Of a DNA stretch of 8,921 bases, positions 5,114 through 8,921 are shown piece by piece. The position numbers and the translations under genes were made by a program. The stretch spans positions 1 to 8,921 of the forward strand of contig JBDGXI010000092.1 of NCBI GenBank assembly GCA_039584685.1. Reading direction: 5' to 3'. The notes under the pieces were generated by a model, which saw only the letters and a program-made list of their open reading frames with translations, was not told the origin of the DNA and ran no database searches. Positions within the stretch are counted from its first letter, which is position 1; the number at the start of each line of letters is the position of its first letter. Origin of the DNA: Benthicola sp039584685. Its GTDB lineage: Bacteria; Gemmatimonadota; Gemmatimonadetes; Palauibacterales; Palauibacteraceae.

Positions 5114-6376
5114 ATGAAGAATCCCCTGTTCGTTCTCGCACTCGCGTCACTGTTCGCCCTGGCCGTGGGGACCAGCCCGGCCGACGCCCAGGATTAGCCT
5201 TGCGTGGAGTGTCACGAGGCGGAGACACCCGGCGCGGTGGCCGACTGGCGGCTCAGCCGGCACGGAGAGATGGGCCTGGATTGCTCCGTGTGTCACGGCA
5301 CGCACGCGTCGGCGTCGGATGTGGAAACACTTCGCCCGGTCACGCCCGAGACGTGCGGCACCTGCCACGCCGACCGGGTGGAGCAGTTCGACAAGGGAAA
5401 GCACGCGATCGCGTGGGCTGCGTACAAGGCGATGCCGACTACACACGCCCTCCCGATGGAACTGGCGGAGGGCATGAAGGGGTGCGGCGGCTGTCACAAG
5501 ATCGGCCTCAAGAGCGAAGCCGACATGGAGGCGCTCAAGGCCGCTGGAGAGGTTTTCGGACTGGCTTCGTGTGACGCGTGCCACACCCGTCACACGTTCT
5601 CGGTGAAGGAAGCGAGCCAGCCGCAGGCCTGCCAGACCTGCCATATGGGATTCGATCACCCGCAATGGGAGATGTACTCCTCTTCCAAGCACGGCGTCCG
5701 CTACCTGCTCAAGCAGAACGGAATCCTGCCGGAGAGCTCTGCGGCGCCCACGTGCCAGACGTGCCACATGCCGGAGGGCGATCACGAGGTCCGCACGGCG
5801 TGGGGCTTCCTGGCCGTGCGCCTGCCCATGCCGGACGATGAGCAGTGGGCCGCCGACCGGGTCACGATCCTGCAGGCTCTCGGAGTCCTGGATCCGGAGG
5901 GTAACGCGACGGGCCGTCTCGATGTGGTCAAGGCAGCCGATGTGGCCCGCCTGACGCAGGAGGATTGGGACGTCGAGCGCAACGAGATGATCGGGATCTG
6001 CAGCCAGTGCCACTCCGAGAACTTCGCGCGCGGGGAGCTCGAGAAGGGCGACGAGATGATCCGGCAGGCGGACCACCTCCTGGCCCAGGCCATTCGTATC
6101 ATCGCGGGCCTGTACGAGGACGGGACGCTCCCGATGCCCGAGGGCTACGCGTACGCGTTCCCGGACCTGCTGACGTTCCACGATGCGCCGACGGTCATCG
6201 AGCAGCGCCTGTTCGAGATGCATCTCAAGCACCGCATGCGGGCGTTCCAGGGCGTGTTCCACCAGAACCCCGACTACGCCCTGTGGTACGGATGGAGCGA
6301 AATGGTGCGTGACCTGAGCGAGATCGAGGAGATGGCCGCCGCGATGAGGCGGGTTGGCGCGGCGGGGGATCGCTGA
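5114..6376 (+). CDS. HAO-like octaheme c-type cytochrome, interrupted by an in-frame TAG at codon 28
   Basis: ATG 5114 is preceded by GGAG (5102-5105) and starts a clear Sec signal peptide ending in PADAQD. The next codon is TAG (5195-5197), after which the same frame continues without interruption to TGA 6374-6376, 420 codons in all. Downstream are eight CxxCH heme motifs, at residues 30-34, 57-61, 81-85, 124-128, 153-157, 173-177, 214-218 and 296-300. The segment around HEVRTAWGFLAVRLP, the region CSQCHSENFARGELEKGD and the C-terminal NPDYALWYGW (385-394) are characteristic of the HAO / epsilon-HAO octaheme family, which converts hydroxylamine or nitrite in the periplasm. It is shorter than typical HAO subunits. 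Starting at GTG 5204 instead would remove the signal peptide and the first heme cysteine, so that start cannot give the normal protein. The TAG may be a true nonsense mutation, a sequence error or a read-through codon. Confidence 0.85.
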
Positions 6377-6412
6377 CACTGAAACGCAGGGCGTTCAAGA
6401 GAACTACCGATC

Positions 6413-6436
6413 GGGCCCCGCCACTCGGCGGGGCCC
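6413..6436 (+). terminator. Rho-independent terminator after the octaheme cytochrome gene
   Basis: GGGCCCCGCC (6413-6422) and GGCGGGGCCC (6427-6436) form a perfect 10-bp stem with the loop ACTC, 36 bases after the stop codon. The short pyrimidine tract TTCC and then TTT follow. It should end the cytochrome transcript and separate it from the small secreted-protein gene. Confidence 0.8.
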
Positions 6437-6513
6437 TTCCAGTTTGCAGGCCCAGGCCAACGGCCCTCCTACGGCGCGACCTTGACAGCTTCGGACGCCC
6501 CGTCGAGCTTGGG

Positions 6514-6534
6514 GAGCCCTATAGCAAAGGGCTC
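6514..6534 (+). promoter_or_regulatory. Palindromic element in the leader of the small secreted-protein gene
   Basis: GAGCCCT (6514-6520) and AGGGCTC (6528-6534) form a perfect 7-bp inverted repeat around ATAGCAA. A consensus TTGACA lies upstream at 6482-6487, but no -10 sits at normal spacing: the closest candidate, TATAGC (6520-6525), is 32 bases away. The repeat could be an operator or an RNA hairpin in the 5' leader. Confidence 0.3.
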
Positions 6535-6622
6535 AACACCGTCCGTGATACCCGGGGCTGCGGTTCTCTTCAGCAGAAGACGACCAGATGCTGTGCCCCG
6601 CCACCCCGCGAAAGGAAAGAAC

Positions 6623-7093
6623 ATGAAGAAGCTGATCGTCGGACTCGCCGCACTGATGTACCTGGTAGTCCCGCAGACGATGTTCGCGCAGGACGGCGAT
6701 GACGATGACTCGCAGGCGGTGATCATCACCACGGCTACGACGCACATTCCGTTCGGCCCCGACCGGGCCAAGTTCATGGAATACGTCGAAATGGTCACGG
6801 CGCCGCAGGCCCGCAACAACCCGAACATTCTCGCGTACCACGTTCTCGAGCACTACTACGGGTCCCACGCGACCGAAGTCGTGATCGTGGCGGTCTACCC
6901 AGACCTGGCAGCCATAGAGGCGCCGTGCGGTGAGCCGTGCAGCACGTGGGCGGACGCGAACATGCCTGACGAAGGAGAAGAGGGGTACGACGAGTTCGTC
7001 GAGCTTCGCGACCACTACTTCAAGCTCTTCGCCAAGCATTCGGACGAGATCTACTCGTCAGACAGCAATCGGTCGAAGATTATGTCCCAGTAG
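6623..7093 (+). CDS. Small secreted protein of unknown function
   Basis: A 156-residue protein with a Sec signal peptide (MKKLIVGLAALMYLVVPQTMFA, residues 1-22) and an acidic mature N-terminus (DGDDDDS). The start at ATG 6623 is chosen over in-frame upstream codons because AAAGGAAAG (6611-6619) is a well-spaced ribosome binding site and the signal peptide begins there. The mature part alternates beta-like stretches (QAVIITTATTHI, EVVIVAVYP) with helical ones (DRAKFMEYVEMV, YDEFVELRDHYFKLFAKHSDEIY). This resembles a ferredoxin-like dimeric alpha/beta barrel, but I cannot name the family. Cys102 and Cys106 form a CxxxC pair that could be a disulfide; there is no heme motif. It lies downstream of the cytochrome terminator, so it is probably a separate unit. 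Confidence 0.75.
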   Translation: MKKLIVGLAALMYLVVPQTMFAQDGDDDDSQAVIITTATTHIPFGPDRAKFMEYVEMVTAPQARNNPNILAYHVLEHYYGSHATEVVIVAVYPDLAAIEAPCGEPCSTWADANMPDEGEEGYDEFVELRDHYFKLFAKHSDEIYSSDSNRSKIMSQ

Positions 7094-7112
7094 CAGTCGG
7101 TTTACGGGCCGT

Positions 7113-7152
7113 CGGCCACCTCCACGGGGCGGGTGGCCGGCGATTCCCGCCC
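7113..7152 (+). terminator. Overlapping candidate terminator hairpins after the small secreted-protein gene
   Basis: CGGCCACC (7113-7120) pairs with GGTGGCCG (7132-7139), giving an 8-bp stem. Alternatively GGGCGGG (7127-7133) pairs with CCCGCCC (7146-7152), giving 7 bp followed by ATCTTGTAA. The two are mutually exclusive because they share bases 7132-7133. Either could end the upstream transcript; neither has a strong T-run. Confidence 0.4.
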
Positions 7153-7274
7153 ATCTTGTAACCTCCCACCCGCAGCGGCAGTTTCCTCCCAGTCGTGATC
7201 ATCCCCGAGCTCGTAAATCGGGCCCGGGGGGCATTCCGCGCAGCACCTGCGGAGAGTCTCTCAACGGAGGAACC

Positions 7275-8921
7275 ATGCACCGGCCCGTGGCTTCCCTGCT
7301 CGTCGCGCTACTACTTGTAACCGCCGCACCGATCCCCGCCCAGGAAGGCCCTGGCCTGCTCGATGCGGATCGCCGCGATCTGCTGCACGAGGTACTGAGC
7401 GGCGAGATAGCCAAGGATCACGTGATCCAGATCGCGCGGCATCACCGCATCCAGGGATCGCGCGGATACCGGGATGCCGCCGAGTACGTGCTGGGGCAGT
7501 TGCGGGAGTACGGGTTCTCGGAGGACGAGGCCTGGATCGAGTCTTTCCCGTCCGACGGCCGAGTGGTCTACCAGACGTGGCAGTCGCCGTCCGGCTGGGA
7601 CATCGATCGGGCCGAGCTGCGGATCGTGGAGCCGGTTGACGAAAGACTGGTCGGTTACCCCGAGATCGCGATGAGCGTGATCACCTACTCAAACCCGGGC
7701 GATGTCACGGCCGAGCTAGTGTGGGTGGGTGCCGGCACGAGCGATGCCGACTACGAGGGGAAGGACGTGGCCGGGAAGTTCGTGCTGGCGACCGGATACG
7801 GTGGAGAGGTGCACCGGCAAGCGGTCCTGAAGCATGGAGCGGCCGCAGTCGTAGCATATCTGGATGATTACCGGGCGGCGGAACATCCGGACATCATCCA
7901 GTACACCGGCATGTGGCCGCGAACGGAGGAGCTGGAACGTGTCACCTTCGGATTCAACCTGTCCAACCGGCAGGGCGAGAGGCTGAGGGCCCTCCTCGAG
8001 TCGGGCCAGCGGGTAGTCCTGAACGGCCTGGTCGAGGGCATCGGGCTGGAGCCGTACTTCATGGACGTGGTCGTGGCCCGGATCGCCGGATCCACCAGGG
8101 CCGACGAGGAGCTCGTGTTCAGCGCCCACCTGGATCACCCCAAGGAATCGGCCAACGACAACGCGAGCGGATCGGCCGCGATCCTGGACATCGCGCGGGC
8201 TCTGCGCGAGCTGGTCGACTCCGGCCGATTGGAGAGACCCGAACGTTCGCTGCGGTTCATCTGGATTCCGGAGTGGTACGGAACGCAGGCCTATCTGGAC
8301 GCGCACCCGGAGATGGCGGGGCCGGCCATCGGCGGCACGTGGCTGGCGAACATGAACATGGACATGGTGGGCGAGAACCTCGAGCTGCTGCACTCGAAGA
8401 TGATCCTCACCCGGACTCCCTCGTCGCTGCCCTCCGCGGTGAACGACGTGGTCGCCGACATGGCGCGCATGGTGGACGGCATGAACGTCCGCACGCCGCG
8501 TGGAAGCCAGTCCGCCTTCAACTGGCGGGCCACTCCGTACAGCGGCGGCAGCGATCACATGCAGTTCATCGACCGGAAGATCCCGGGCGTGATGATCGGG
8601 CACAGCCCGGACTACACGCACCACACGTCCGACGACACGCCGGATCGGGTGGACCCGGTGGAGCTGGAAAGAGCCGAGATCCTGGCCACGGCGGCGACGC
8701 TCTATCTGGCGAGCCTCAGTGAAGTCGAAGCGCTGGACCTCGTTCACCTGGTCGGAGCCAACTCCTTGCAGCGGGTCGCCGAGAGCGCCCGCCGGGCGAG
8801 ACGGCAAATCACCGTCGATCAGCCTGCGAGCGCCGAGCTTTCCCCGCTCCAGGAAGCCGGGAACGTAGTCATCCACGCCTCGGAAAGAGAACGAGGGGCC
8901 GTCGAGTCAGTGCTCCGCTTC
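7275..8921 (+). CDS. Secreted M28-family zinc aminopeptidase-like protein with PA domain (3'-truncated)
   Basis: The frame opens at ATG 7275, after a GGAGG site (7266-7270), and stays open through the last base of the window: 549 codons with no stop. Residues 1-22 form a Sec signal peptide ending IPA|Q. A PA-like insert lies at about 144-215 (YEGKDVAGKFVLATG and the following GAAAVVAY). The catalytic M28 domain shows the zinc motif AHLDH with His285, the bridging Asp295 in NDNASG, the general-base region PEW with Glu333, Asp363 in NMDMVGEN, the segment SGGSDHM (427-428) and His449/His450 in DYTHHTSDDTPD. All expected di-zinc peptidase positions appear present. It probably degrades peptides in the periplasm or outside the cell. 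Its C-terminus lies beyond the window. Confidence 0.9.
   Translation, partial: MHRPVASLLVALLLVTAAPIPAQEGPGLLDADRRDLLHEVLSGEIAKDHVIQIARHHRIQGSRGYRDAAEYVLGQLREYGFSEDEAWIESFPSDGRVVYQTWQSPSGWDIDRAELRIVEPVDERLVGYPEIAMSVITYSNPGDVTAELVWVGAGTSDADYEGKDVAGKFVLATGYGGEVHRQAVLKHGAAAVVAYLDDYRAAEHPDIIQYTGMWPRTEELERVTFGFNLSNRQGERLRALLESGQRVVLNGLVEGIGLEPYFMDVVVARIAGSTRADEELVFSAHLDHPKESANDNASGSAAILDIARALRELVDSGRLERPERSLRFIWIPEWYGTQAYLDAHPEMAGPAIGGTWLANMNMDMVGENLELLHSKMILTRTPSSLPSAVNDVVADMARMVDGMNVRTPRGSQSAFNWRATPYSGGSDHMQFIDRKIPGVMIGHSPDYTHHTSDDTPDRVDPVELERAEILATAATLYLASLSEVEALDLVHLVGANSLQRVAESARRARRQITVDQPASAELSPLQEAGNVVIHASERERGAVESVLRF

Noticed and set aside
5204..6376. GTG 5204 as the true start of the cytochrome
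   Set aside because: It falls inside the first CxxCH motif and would remove the signal peptide, giving a cytoplasmic protein unable to receive heme. The upstream ATG with signal peptide in the same frame is the evident original start.
5147..6379. 410-codon minus-strand open frame opposite the octaheme cytochrome
   Set aside because: It is a codon-bias shadow. The plus strand carries eight CxxCH motifs in one frame, while the minus-strand product has no recognisable domain or signal.
7716..8876. 386-codon minus-strand open frame
   Set aside because: It is a shadow of the M28 peptidase, whose plus-strand frame is open from 7275 to the window end with all metal-binding motifs in order.
1..8921. 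CRISPR arrays, insertion sequences, phage genes or other defence systems
   Set aside because: I saw no regularly spaced direct repeats, transposase motifs or terminal repeats flanking a coding unit, and no integrase or known defence domains.

Overview
The window is GC-rich, gene-dense bacterial DNA with strong G/C bias at third codon positions, which is why long open frames also occur antisense to most genes. Sec-type signal peptides, a YtcJ-type amidohydrolase, a PA-domain M28 peptidase and the tail of an ADOP-type ABC permease suggest a Gemmatimonadota- or Acidobacteriota-like bacterium. This is an inference from gene content; the window holds no rRNA or other phylogenetic marker.

Layout. 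(1) 1-1477: the 3' part of an unrecognised two-helix membrane protein (+) converges on a TupA-like ATP-grasp gene (-). The two share a 4-base CTAG overlap that contains both stop codons. (2) 1500-2860: a compact arsenic cassette, arsR-arsM (+). It follows a short remnant of a permease gene (-) and a promoter/operator that places the arsR ATG at or next to the transcription start. (3) 2870-4692: a secreted or lipid-anchored amidohydrolase whose start codon lies in the arm of an 11-bp inverted repeat. (4) 4693-5113: a 421-base gene-free region containing a long nested hairpin and a GNRA-loop hairpin. (5) 5114-6376: an octaheme c-type cytochrome of the hydroxylamine oxidoreductase (HAO) family. 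An in-frame TAG separates its signal peptide from its first heme motif, and a strong rho-independent terminator follows it. (6) 6623-7093: a small secreted protein of unknown function. (7) 7275-8921: a secreted M28 metallopeptidase whose reading frame is still open at the window edge.

How the genes work together. arsR and arsM form one transcription unit: ArsR senses As(III)/Sb(III) and releases the promoter, and ArsM methylates arsenite using SAM. No arsenite efflux pump or arsenate reductase is present here. The other genes look like single transcription units for periplasmic or cell-surface functions (amide/peptide hydrolysis and nitrogen redox chemistry). The HAO-like cytochrome has no NapC/NrfH or cytochrome c554 partner in the window.

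The points most worth a second look are the amber codon in the octaheme cytochrome, the structured leader upstream of it, the start-codon inverted repeat of the amidohydrolase, and the permease scar at the edge of the ars cassette.
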